Origin: Bacillota bacterium
GTDB lineage: Bacteria; Bacillota; Limnochordia; JAAZLZ01
Length of the DNA stretch: 36,285 nt
NCBI GenBank assembly: GCA_012522085.1
Contig: JAAYLE010000012.1
Span: 1 to 36,285, forward strand
Direction of reading: 5' to 3'
Shown here: positions 24,744 through 32,308 of the stretch, piece after piece
How the letters are laid out: every line of letters starts with the position of its first letter
Position numbering within the stretch: position 1 is the stretch's first letter
Program-made: the position numbers and the translations under genes
Notes under the pieces: generated by a model
Told to the model about the DNA's origin: nothing
Database searches by the model: none
What the model saw: only the letters and a program-made list of their open reading frames with translations

Positions 24744-25259
24744 TTACGTCGAGTATCCCCGGAATCCCTCGTCTTGCAAGCGACGATCCTTGTCGACCAC
24801 TGACTGGGCCAGGGACTCCCGGTACTCAAGCAGCCTCTCTCTAATTGTTGGGTCGTTTAGACTTAGAATCTGGGCCGCCAGCAGTCCAGCATTGCGACCA
24901 TTATTCACTCCGATAGTGGCTACGGGGATTCCTGGCGGCATTTGCACCATGGAAAACAAGGCATCCATGCCTGCTAGAGACCGGCCGAGGATGGGCAGCC
25001 CAATTACCGGCAATAAAGTGTAGGCCGCCAGCACCCCAGCTAGATGGGCAGCTCCACCGGCCGCCGCAATCAGGACTTGAAGGCCGCGTTTTTCGGCCTG
25101 GGTTGCATACTCCATCACCTGGGCTGGGGTCCGATGGGCGGACATGATCCGCACCTCAGCCGGGATCTCCAATTCCTCCAGGATGAGCAGACAGTCTTTC
25201 ACTACAGGCAGATCCGAATCACTGCCCATGACCACGCCAACTAAAGGCTCTGCTTTCAC
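24744..25259 (-). CDS. purE: N5-carboxyaminoimidazole ribonucleotide mutase (class I PurE)
   Basis: Converts N5-CAIR to CAIR in purine synthesis. It is 171 aa. Class I motifs are VGVVMGSDSDLPV, MSAHRTPAQV, AAAGGAAHLAGVLAAYT and PVIGLPI. The start is GTG with GAGAGGTGA about 7 bases upstream. It lies 14 bases downstream of the Clp-fold protease gene and apart from the other pur genes, so it probably belongs to the pyrimidine transcription unit. Class I PurE needs N5-CAIR from PurK, which is not in the window. Confidence 0.94.
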   Translation of the reverse strand: MKAEPLVGVVMGSDSDLPVVKDCLLILEELEIPAEVRIMSAHRTPAQVMEYATQAEKRGLQVLIAAAGGAAHLAGVLAAYTLLPVIGLPILGRSLAGMDALFSMVQMPPGIPVATIGVNNGRNAGLLAAQILSLNDPTIRERLLEYRESLAQSVVDKDRRLQDEGFRGYST

Positions 25260-25273
25260 CTATCGTTCACCTC

Positions 25274-26104
25274 TCATGATGCTTCATCATCGCCATAGCC
25301 TTCGCCGGGCTGGGGAATGTATTGGACTGACGGTCGTCGTCGGCCCGGCTGGGGATACAAATCCATCAACTCGTATACCTCCGAGGGCAGCCCGCATTTC
25401 ACCTTTAGTCCCAGCCTGGCCAGTTTGGAACAGGTGATGGGATAATCGTGGGTCCACCGTCCCTCGGTCAAAGCCTGGGCGATCGCCCGGGCCTTCTCTT
25501 CTTCCATCCGGTCCAGGAGCAGCTCATAGACCAGCTCCCGCACCTGGGCGATGGCCTTCGAAGCCATGTCGGCCAAGATAAGTGTCTCATCATCAATTCG
25601 ATTGCGATCCTTTTGCTCAACTACTTTGAGAATTGAAGCCGCCGGCCACGAGCCGAGCTGGGGGTCGACGGGACCCAAGACGGCGTTTTCATCCATGATA
25701 ATTTCATCGGCGGCCAGGGCGAGCAAAGTGCCCCCCGACATCGCGTAGTGGGGGACCAGGACGGTGACCGGAGCAGGGTGGCGGCGAATTGCATGGGCGA
25801 TTTGTTCGGCCGCGAGGACAAGTCCTCCCGGCGTGTGGAGGAGGATGTCGATTGGCGTATCATCCGGTGTTCGTCGAATAGCTCTTAGAATAAGCTCCGA
25901 GTCCTCGATGTCTATGTACTGTCGGAATGGCACACCAAGGAAACTGACACATTCCTGCCGATGAATGAGGGTAATCAGGCGGGACTTCCGTCGCTTTTCG
26001 ATCTTGCGGATTAAACGCAGCCGGGCCATCGCCAGTTGCCGCTGTCTGATCATCGGCAGGAAAGCCGACATAATCAGAAAAAAGTACAATAGCTGGATTA
26101 CCAA
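25274..26104 (-). CDS. SDH-family Clp-fold serine proteinase, membrane-anchored
   Basis: About 276 aa, matching the serine dehydrogenase proteinase family (SDH_sah, PF01972), which has a ClpP/crotonase-like fold. A hydrophobic N-terminal segment (about 2-18) should anchor it, followed by a basic region. Core motifs are DILLHTPGGLVLAAEQIA, PHYAMSGGTLLALAADEI (probable nucleophile Ser) and DENAVLGPVDPQ. TTG at 26104 is preferred because GGGAGG lies 8 bases upstream but touches the GTG at 26113. Substrate unknown. It stands between the UPF0016 pair and purE with gaps of about 14 bases. Confidence 0.85.
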   Translation of the reverse strand: MVIQLLYFFLIMSAFLPMIRQRQLAMARLRLIRKIEKRRKSRLITLIHRQECVSFLGVPFRQYIDIEDSELILRAIRRTPDDTPIDILLHTPGGLVLAAEQIAHAIRRHPAPVTVLVPHYAMSGGTLLALAADEIIMDENAVLGPVDPQLGSWPAASILKVVEQKDRNRIDDETLILADMASKAIAQVRELVYELLLDRMEEEKARAIAQALTEGRWTHDYPITCSKLARLGLKVKCGLPSEVYELMDLYPQPGRRRPSVQYIPQPGEGYGDDEAS

Positions 26105-26118
26105 GGTCTGCACCTCCC

Positions 26119-26406
26119 TTAATCAGTGCTGCTGCGTAGACTTTGATAGAGAATCATCACCCCAAAAACCCAAAAAAGTAGCCCGGCGGCAATGCTCAGG
26201 TACTTGACCGGAACATAATTGGTAATGTAGCCGCCAACAAAAGACCCCAGGAGAGTGACCAAGACTATGGCTACCGACCCGCCGACGAAGACTGACCAGG
26301 GAGCCTTGGTCCTGCAGGCCATGGTAACGACTGCCAGCTGGGTCTTGTCGCCAAGTTCCGCAAGAAAGAGCATGCCAAAGGTCAAGGAGAACACTTTCCA
26401 GTCCAA
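26119..26406 (-). CDS. Half-size UPF0016/TMEM165 (GDT1) transporter, copy B
   Basis: About 95 aa with a single UPF0016 repeat: three hydrophobic segments and one signature LAELGDKTQL (E-x-G-D-K-T). Full-length members carry two such repeats and transport Ca2+ or Mn2+. The next gene upstream is a closely similar half, so the two probably form a heterodimer that rebuilds the two-repeat pore. TTG at 26406 is chosen because it gives M-D-W-K, matching M-D-W-R in the partner, with AAAGGA 8 bases upstream. Confidence 0.85.
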   Translation of the reverse strand: MDWKVFSLTFGMLFLAELGDKTQLAVVTMACRTKAPWSVFVGGSVAIVLVTLLGSFVGGYITNYVPVKYLSIAAGLLFWVFGVMILYQSLRSSTD

Positions 26407-26428
26407 ATCCAACTTCCTTTCAACAAGG

Positions 26429-26707
26429 CTAGCCCATCAGCGTCTGATATAGGATCACAGTGCCAAAGCCCAGAAACAACAGTCCAGCCGCGATGTTGAT
26501 GTATTTGATAGGCACATACTTGGTAATGACATCCCCCAATAGCGCTCCTAACAGGGTCACCAGCACCAAAGCCGCGGAAGCTCCAAAGAATACGGACCAA
26601 GGAGCTTGGGTTCTAGCCGCCAGAGTAAAGACGGTCAGCTGGGTCTTATCCCCCATTTCCGCCAGGAACAGCATACCAAAGGTTAGGCCAACCGCTCTCC
26701 AATCCAC
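26429..26707 (-). CDS. Half-size UPF0016/TMEM165 (GDT1) transporter, copy A
   Basis: About 92 aa with three hydrophobic segments and the motif LAEMGDKTQL. It shares the layout DW-x3-LTFGMLFLAE-x-GDKTQL, APWSVF and P-(I/V)-KY with copy B, indicating an old tandem duplication. The GTG at 26707 has GAAGGGAAG a few bases upstream and lies 13 bases past the pyrE stop; the frame is open further upstream but only over pyrE. Predicted role: Mn2+ or Ca2+ homeostasis, inferred from family. Confidence 0.85.
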   Translation of the reverse strand: MDWRAVGLTFGMLFLAEMGDKTQLTVFTLAARTQAPWSVFFGASAALVLVTLLGALLGDVITKYVPIKYINIAAGLLFLGFGTVILYQTLMG

Positions 26708-26720
26708 GCCATTCTTCCCT

Positions 26721-27323
26721 TCAATGGGGCTCGTTTGCGATTTGCCGACTGCCCCGTTTGGTGATGGGCACGTTCGCTCGGCACAAGGGGCAGTCGGACG
26801 GCTGCCAGACTTCAATGTCCAGTTGCAGCAGCGCTTCTGTCCGCACCCCAAAATCGACTTTGCCGCCGCTGCGGTCGATGAGGAGGCCGACTCCTGCAAT
26901 CTGACCGGGCGTCTTCTCCAGAACCGCCAAGACTTCCTTGACTGACCCCCCTGTTGTGACGATATCTTCAACCACCAGGACCTTTTCCCCTGGGTTGATG
27001 GCAAACCCTCGCCGCAAGCACATCACTCCATCTTCCCTCTCGGTAAAGATGGCTCGCGCCCCCAATTGACGGGCCACTTCATAAGCGAGAATAATGCCGC
27101 CGGTCACTGGGCCGACCACAACATCCACACCCTCGTCTGCGAAGCGGCGGGCCAGCTCCGCACAAAGACGCTCAGTATGCTTGGGATGCTGGAGGACCTG
27201 GAATTTTTCCAAGTATGTGTCGCTGTGCAGACCGGAGGTGAGAAGAAAATGTCCTTTGAGCAGGCCGCCTGCATCCGCGAAGATGTCCAGGACCTCCTGG
27301 GGAGTGAGTGGATTCACGATCAT
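26721..27323 (-). CDS. pyrE: Orotate phosphoribosyltransferase
   Basis: Orotate + PRPP to OMP. It is about 200 aa. The phosphate/orotate loop appears in GHFLLTSGLHSDTYLEK and the PRPP-binding motif in VLVVEDIVTTGGS. The C-terminal extension DCPLCRANVPITKRGSR, with two cysteines, occurs in a subset of bacterial PyrE proteins. ATG at 27323 has AAGGA 5 bases upstream; the adjacent GTG at 27326 is an alternative. It follows pyrD in the operon. Confidence 0.95.
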   Translation of the reverse strand: MIVNPLTPQEVLDIFADAGGLLKGHFLLTSGLHSDTYLEKFQVLQHPKHTERLCAELARRFADEGVDVVVGPVTGGIILAYEVARQLGARAIFTEREDGVMCLRRGFAINPGEKVLVVEDIVTTGGSVKEVLAVLEKTPGQIAGVGLLIDRSGGKVDFGVRTEALLQLDIEVWQPSDCPLCRANVPITKRGSRQIANEPH

Positions 27324-27332
27324 CACCTTCCT

Positions 27333-28244
27333 TTAGGGATGGGCCGCTCCCACCAGCGAAGAGAGTCCATCCAATCCTTGTGATTCGATGTATGCCTCAA
27401 GTTCCCGGATAATCCTTACGCTAATCCTAGGGTCAACAAAATTGGCACTGCCCACCGCGATAGCCCCGGCCCCAGCCAAGATGAACTCCAAGGCATCCTG
27501 TCCGCTAGTAATTCCCCCCATGCCGATGATGGGCACCCGCAAGGCCGCATAGACTTCCCAGACCATTCTGAGGGCAATGGGCCTGATGGCCGGACCTGAC
27601 AGCCCCCCAAAGGTGTTGGCCAAAACAGGCCGCCGGGCCTGGACATCAATGCTCATCCCGAGGACTGTGTTAATCAGGGACAGGATTTGAGCTCCGCCTT
27701 CCACGGCCGCCTCGGCTATCTGGACAATGTCACCCACATTGGGGCTGAGTTTGCAGATCAGGGGCAAAGTAGTCGCTTCCCTGACGGCTTGGACCACGTC
27801 CCGGACCATGACGGGATCGGTTCCAAAAGCTAGCCCCCCTTCTTCAACGTTAGGGCAGGAAATGTTTATTTCCAACGCCGCCACCGACGGTTGGCCATTT
27901 AACCGGGCGGCAACCTCAGCATATTCACCGACGGTGCTGCCAGCGATATTGACGATGACGGGACACTTAAGACCCGTGAGCTTTGGCAGCTCCTCCCTGA
28001 TGACAGCATCTACGCCTGGGTTTTGCAATCCGACGGAGTTGAGCAGCCCCGCAGGGGTCTCCACTATCCGGGGCGGCCTGTTGCCCCCTCGGGGATGAAG
28101 GGTAGTGCCTTTGACCACCAATCCACCCAGCTGATTAAGATCAATGTATGTACCATATTCTTCGCCGTACCCGAAGGTGCCCGAAGCCACCAGAACCGGG
28201 TTTGGCAGCTTCAGCGGTCCCAGGACGGTGGTCAAGTCAGCCAT
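27333..28244 (-). CDS. pyrD: Dihydroorotate dehydrogenase class 1B, catalytic subunit
   Basis: Oxidises dihydroorotate to orotate using FMN, passing electrons through PyrK to NAD+. It is 303 aa. Motifs include NPVLVASGTFGYG, GLVVKGTTLHPRGGN, GLLNSVGLQNPG and NISCPNVEEGG, whose Cys is the class 1 catalytic base. ATG at 28244 overlaps the last 8 bases of pyrK and has GAGGAGG upstream; the frame continues upstream only over pyrK. The presence of pyrK confirms the NAD-linked 1B type. Confidence 0.95.
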   Translation of the reverse strand: MADLTTVLGPLKLPNPVLVASGTFGYGEEYGTYIDLNQLGGLVVKGTTLHPRGGNRPPRIVETPAGLLNSVGLQNPGVDAVIREELPKLTGLKCPVIVNIAGSTVGEYAEVAARLNGQPSVAALEINISCPNVEEGGLAFGTDPVMVRDVVQAVREATTLPLICKLSPNVGDIVQIAEAAVEGGAQILSLINTVLGMSIDVQARRPVLANTFGGLSGPAIRPIALRMVWEVYAALRVPIIGMGGITSGQDALEFILAGAGAIAVGSANFVDPRISVRIIRELEAYIESQGLDGLSSLVGAAHP

Positions 28245-29001
28245 GCAGGTCCACCTCCTCAGCCCAAAACACGGGCCCTTCAGTACAAACCCGTACGTAC
28301 CCGTTCGGGGTGGGGCAGGCGCAGCCAAGACAAGCTCCGATCCCACAACCCATCCTTTCTTCCAACGAGACCTGCAGGGGCGCTCCCGCCTGTTGGCAAG
28401 CATCTTTTAGGGCCGACAGCATCGGCCTTGGACCACAAGCATAGACAGCATCTTCACTGCTTAAGTGTTTTTCCAGGAGGGTGGTTACTACGCCGCGAAA
28501 GCCGACGCTGCCGTCTTCCGTTGCGATCTCCACCTGGCAGCCCAAAGCCGCGAAATCTTCGCTGGCAACCACATCCCTTCCTCTTCTAAAGCCTACCAGC
28601 ACCGCCGGCCTTTGTCCAGCCTCTCGCAGCCTCCGGGCGAGAAAAAGGAGAGGAGCGAGGCCCATGCCGCCGCCGACCAAAACCGGCCGACGCCCGGGAA
28701 CTAGGGTAAACCCTCTCCCCAAGGGTCCCAAAAGATCCACCTCGTCCCCTGGCTGCAGGTGACTGAGCAGATGGGTTCCCCTGCCCACCACCTCATACAA
28801 CAAGGCGATCGTCCCTTCCTGTGGGCTGCATTCATGGATGCTCAAGGGACGCCGCAAAAACGGATCCCTAGACATCTGCGGAGCCGTCTGCACATGGACG
28901 AATTGTCCGGGCTCAGCATCGGCTGCCACTTGTGGGGCCGACAAGATTAATCGATAGATACCATCAGCCAGCATCGTGTTCTTGCGAACGGTGGTCAGCA
29001 A
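28237..29001 (-). CDS. pyrK: Dihydroorotate dehydrogenase electron-transfer subunit
   Basis: FAD and [2Fe-2S] subunit that links PyrD to NAD+. It is 254 aa. The FAD domain contains FLRRPLSI, the NAD domain LVGGGMGLAPLLFL, and the iron-sulfur cluster uses the cysteines of ERMGCGIGACLGCACP and RVCTEGPVF. TTG at 29001 is preferred because AGGGGGAG lies right after the carA-like stop with good spacing. A longer in-frame ATG at 29037 lies inside the carA-like gene without a ribosome site; GTG at 29007 is another option. Confidence 0.93.
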   Translation of the reverse strand: MLTTVRKNTMLADGIYRLILSAPQVAADAEPGQFVHVQTAPQMSRDPFLRRPLSIHECSPQEGTIALLYEVVGRGTHLLSHLQPGDEVDLLGPLGRGFTLVPGRRPVLVGGGMGLAPLLFLARRLREAGQRPAVLVGFRRGRDVVASEDFAALGCQVEIATEDGSVGFRGVVTTLLEKHLSSEDAVYACGPRPMLSALKDACQQAGAPLQVSLEERMGCGIGACLGCACPTPNGYVRVCTEGPVFWAEEVDLHG

Positions 29002-29014
29002 CCCCACTCCCCCT

Positions 29015-30082
29015 TCACGATGAAATGCCCAGCTCATGCAGCCAACGGGTCAAGGGATTCTCTTCCTTAGGGGCCATGGGGCCGAGGGGCAGTCGATACT
29101 GGACCGACGCTATCGGCAGGCGTCGATGCCTCAGTCCCTCGATGGTGCCGTCGTTGAGGTTGCGATGGGTAATGGCTAAGTCAGTGCCGACGACGCTCTC
29201 CTCCTCAACCACGTAGCCGTGGCTTTGTCTGGAAATAAACACTCTGCCCCCTTCTTCCTTGACCGGCAAGTTATGCCCGCGATGTCCCTGAGCCATCTTG
29301 ACCACTTTCGCCCCAGCGGCCATGGCCAAGAGTTGATGTCCCAGCCCTACGCCGAAAAGGGGCGTTTTCGACAAGATTTGGGTTAAGTCCCCGATAGGGG
29401 CCGCCTGAGGTGCGCCAGGGCCGTTGGAGATGACCGTAAGCAAAGGATTATTCCGCACTACTTCCTCTACCGGAAAGGCTGGCGGAAACACGGTCACTCC
29501 CACGGGAAAGTCCCTCAAAGTCGCCAAGATCTCCGCTGCTCCGCCAAGATCGATCACGTTGATCTGCCTCGAACCTTCTTGGGCTACGTACGGATGTTTG
29601 GTGGCCACTTCGTCTACCAGGTCTTGCTCTTCAATAGTCGGCAGGCTCCGCAAGCGCTCCAAGACGGCTGCCAAGTTATCGATGTTGCGGGTAATGATTC
29701 CCCGCATGGGGCCCTTGTCGCGCAAATGACGGGTCAAGGCCCTGGTATCTAGGCCCTGCAGACCAACGACGCCGCTTCGACGCAAGAAACTCGCCAAGCT
29801 CTCCTGGGAGCGCCAATTATGGGGAAAAACGCAGAACTCCTTCACGACCAGGCCGCGCACATGGGGGCGTTTTTCCACCAATTCGGTTGGATCGATCCCA
29901 TAATTGCCGACCAAGGGGTATGTTAGGACAACGATCTGGCCCAGGTAGGCCGGATCGGTAATGATATCTTGATATCCAGTCACTGCCGTGTGAAACACTA
30001 CTTCACCCCATACTTCGTTGGGGGCGCCGATAGTAGTGCCCACGTACACTTCACCATCTTCCAAAACGAGGAATCCTTTCAT
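29015..30082 (-). CDS. CarA-like protein with a lost glutaminase triad (pseudo-amidotransferase)
   Basis: Homologue of the carbamoyl-phosphate synthase small subunit, 355 aa, full family length and undisturbed frame. The N-terminal CarA domain is well kept (GYQDIITDPAYLGQIVVLTYPLVGNYG, GLDTRALTRHLRDKG). The C-terminal class I glutaminase domain has lost its active site. The nucleophile motif G-x-C-L-G-H-Q reads GVG246LGHQ (codon GGG), and where CarA has QYHPEASPGP it reads QYRLPLGP, so the His is R330 and the Glu is P332. It also has SNGPGAP for SNGPGDP, and DLGGAAEIL where CarA has a DFGxKxNIL-type segment. It cannot hydrolyse glutamine by the known mechanism. No carB follows. It may support an ammonia-dependent synthase or be regulatory; this is inference. 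The ribosome site is weak. Confidence 0.9.
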   Translation of the reverse strand: MKGFLVLEDGEVYVGTTIGAPNEVWGEVVFHTAVTGYQDIITDPAYLGQIVVLTYPLVGNYGIDPTELVEKRPHVRGLVVKEFCVFPHNWRSQESLASFLRRSGVVGLQGLDTRALTRHLRDKGPMRGIITRNIDNLAAVLERLRSLPTIEEQDLVDEVATKHPYVAQEGSRQINVIDLGGAAEILATLRDFPVGVTVFPPAFPVEEVVRNNPLLTVISNGPGAPQAAPIGDLTQILSKTPLFGVGLGHQLLAMAAGAKVVKMAQGHRGHNLPVKEEGGRVFISRQSHGYVVEEESVVGTDLAITHRNLNDGTIEGLRHRRLPIASVQYRLPLGPMAPKEENPLTRWLHELGISS

Positions 30083-30114
30083 GGACAGACCCTAGCCGGA
30101 TAGCCTCCTCTCAG

Positions 30115-31020
30115 TCATGCGCCAAGCCCTAAGGCCTGGTTGATGTCCACCTTCATGTCTCTGGCCGCATCCTTTGCCGCTCGGGCAAACTCCTTCGCCC
30201 CATATCTTTCTCGATAGGCGAAGATGATGCCTCGGGAGGAGTTGACGATCGCCCCCGTCCCATCAGGATGGAAGCAGCAAGCCACATCCTCTGCTGTTCC
30301 CCCTTGATGCCCGTAGCCTGGCACCAAGAAGGGCAGTCTGGGCAGCTGCTGACGAAGCTGACGAGCTTCGTCGGCATAGGTGGCTCCCACCACCACTCCC
30401 ACCGATCGGTACCCCCCTTCCCCTTCCGTTCCCTGGCTCCAACCATCGATCAGGTCCGCTAGATGAAGATAAAGGGGTCGGCCTTGGACTAGCAGATCCT
30501 GAAGATCGCCTGCGGAGGGATTTGAAGTCCGCAGCAGGATGAACAGTCCCTTGTCCCCGTCCCGACAGCGGTCAATGAAGGGTTTGAGGCCGTCTTCGCC
30601 CAGATAAGGATTCACCGTCAGCGCATCCCCGGCCAACGGGCCGTCGCCCAGATAAGCCTCCGCATAAGCAGCGGCCGTTGAGCCAATGTCGTTGCGCTTG
30701 CCGTCGACGATGACTAATAGTCCTGCCTCTTTGGCCATGGCCAACGTCTTTTCCAAGGCCAGAAATCCCCATGCGCCGAGCCGTTCGTAAAAGGCCACTT
30801 GGGGTTTGACGGCCACCACATCTGCGGCAATGGCTTCGATAATGGCTTCGTTGAAGCGAATGATTGCCTGTGCTACGGCCTCGGCCCCTTCCCCATGCTC
30901 TAGGTACGCATCCTCGAGCAGGTGGGGAGGCATCAATTGGAGGTGGGGATCGAGTCCAACCACAACACGGCTGTTTTTCCGCTGGATAGCTGACATCAGC
31001 CTATCGGCAAAGCTTGCCAC
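30115..31020 (-). CDS. pyrF: Orotidine 5'-phosphate decarboxylase (group 2)
   Basis: Decarboxylates OMP to UMP. It is 301 aa, the longer group 2 type rather than the roughly 240-aa B. subtilis type. Motifs are RVVVGLDPHL, VVAVKPQVAFYE, the catalytic LVIVDGKRNDIGSTA (Lys-x-x-Asp) and PFLVPGYGHQGG. GTG at 31020 has GGGAGGTGAG a few bases upstream, overlapping the pyrC stop. It lies between pyrC and the carA-like gene, not between pyrD and pyrE as in B. subtilis. Confidence 0.94.
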   Translation of the reverse strand: MASFADRLMSAIQRKNSRVVVGLDPHLQLMPPHLLEDAYLEHGEGAEAVAQAIIRFNEAIIEAIAADVVAVKPQVAFYERLGAWGFLALEKTLAMAKEAGLLVIVDGKRNDIGSTAAAYAEAYLGDGPLAGDALTVNPYLGEDGLKPFIDRCRDGDKGLFILLRTSNPSAGDLQDLLVQGRPLYLHLADLIDGWSQGTEGEGGYRSVGVVVGATYADEARQLRQQLPRLPFLVPGYGHQGGTAEDVACCFHPDGTGAIVNSSRGIIFAYRERYGAKEFARAAKDAARDMKVDINQALGLGA

Positions 31021-31024
31021 GACC

Positions 31025-32308
31025 TCACCTCCCGCTCTCATCGCCCCATTTAATCTGTCCACCGACAATCGTGTAGACTGGCCAGCCTTGCAGTTCCTGT
31101 CCGATGAAGGGAGAATTCTTGCCCTTGCTGACCAGGAGCTCCTCCGTCACTTGCTGCTTCTTATTCGGATCGAACAGTACCAGGTCCGCAGGCTCTCCAA
31201 CCGCTATCCGTCCCCCGGGCAAGTTGAAAAGGTCTGCCGGTTGGCGAGTGAACAGATCGATGGCCTGGAGGAGGGACAAAGCTCCCGTGAGCACCAGGTG
31301 AGTATAGATAACGGGCCAAGCCGTCTCCAGTCCAACCATCCCCCAGGCTGCATGGGCGTACTCAACATCCTTATCATCGCGGGAGTGGGGTGCATGGTCG
31401 GTTGCAATACAGTCAATGGTGCCATCCAACAGCCCAGCCCGCAAAGCCTCCACATCCTCCCTCGTGCGCAGGGGAGGACTCACCTTCGTATTTGGGTCGT
31501 AGGTGGCAACTTGCTCGTCGGTCAAAGTCAAATGGTGGGGAGTTGCCTCCGCACTCACTCGTAGTCCCAGCTCCTTGGCCCTGCGGATCAAGTCAACGCC
31601 CTCTTTAGTGCTGACATGGGCGAAATGGATTCGTCCGCCTGTCAAGCGAGCAAGCTCCACATCCCGGGCGATAATCACACTTTCCGCTGCTCGGGTTTGA
31701 CCCGGCAGGCCCAAGAGGGTGGACATGCGCCCTTCGTTCATCAAACCCTGCCCGGCAAGATGGACATCTTCGCAGTGAACCGACAGGGGCAAGTCCAGCA
31801 TTTTCCCATACTCCAACGCTCGGCGCATAACTGCGGCATTCATGACCGTATTGCCGTCATCACTGAAAGCGACAACACCAGCCGCGGCCAGGTCCGCCAT
31901 TTCCGAGAGCTCCTCGCCTCGCCTTCCTTTCGTAATCGCCCCGATGGGGTAGACCCTCACTGCACCGTTCCTGGCCGCTTCCGCCAGGATGAACTCCACC
32001 ACCGCCCTGTTATCCACTGGGGGGTTGGTGTTCGGCATGCAGACGACCGAGGTGAATCCCCCGCGGGCTGCAGCCCGCGTGCCGCTGGCGATAGTCTCCT
32101 TATACTCGAATCCCGGCTCCCGCAAATGAACGTGCAAGTCAATGAATCCGGGAGCAACAACTAACCCCTGGGCCGAGATCTCCTCCTCGGCTGCCGGTAG
32201 ATCTGTTCCCACGCCGACGATCTGGCCACCTTCGATGAGAACGTCGGCGGGAGCATCAATTCCCCCGGCGGGGTCGACGACCCGTCCCCCTTTAATCAAC
32301 AGGCTCAT
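31025..32308 (-). CDS. pyrC: Dihydroorotase
   Basis: Zinc amidohydrolase that cyclises carbamoyl-aspartate to dihydroorotate. It is 427 aa, type I. Zinc ligands H59 and H61 lie in FIDLHVHLREPG, further metal residues in SVHCED and HFAHVST, and the catalytic Asp in CIATDHAPH. All sites look intact, so this is an active enzyme rather than the inactive PyrC-like form of some bacteria. The ATG overlaps the pyrB stop (ATGA). Confidence 0.96.
   Translation of the reverse strand: MSLLIKGGRVVDPAGGIDAPADVLIEGGQIVGVGTDLPAAEEEISAQGLVVAPGFIDLHVHLREPGFEYKETIASGTRAAARGGFTSVVCMPNTNPPVDNRAVVEFILAEAARNGAVRVYPIGAITKGRRGEELSEMADLAAAGVVAFSDDGNTVMNAAVMRRALEYGKMLDLPLSVHCEDVHLAGQGLMNEGRMSTLLGLPGQTRAAESVIIARDVELARLTGGRIHFAHVSTKEGVDLIRRAKELGLRVSAEATPHHLTLTDEQVATYDPNTKVSPPLRTREDVEALRAGLLDGTIDCIATDHAPHSRDDKDVEYAHAAWGMVGLETAWPVIYTHLVLTGALSLLQAIDLFTRQPADLFNLPGGRIAVGEPADLVLFDPNKKQQVTEELLVSKGKNSPFIGQELQGWPVYTIVGGQIKWGDESGR

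Noticed and set aside
28245-28403. N-terminal extension of pyrD to 28403
   Set aside because: It lies over pyrK in another frame; the ATG at 28244 with GAGGAGG matches the family start.
29015-30082. Frameshift or truncation as the cause of the missing carA active site
   Set aside because: The frame is uninterrupted, homology continues on both sides of each changed residue, and the length is normal, so substitution is the simpler reading.
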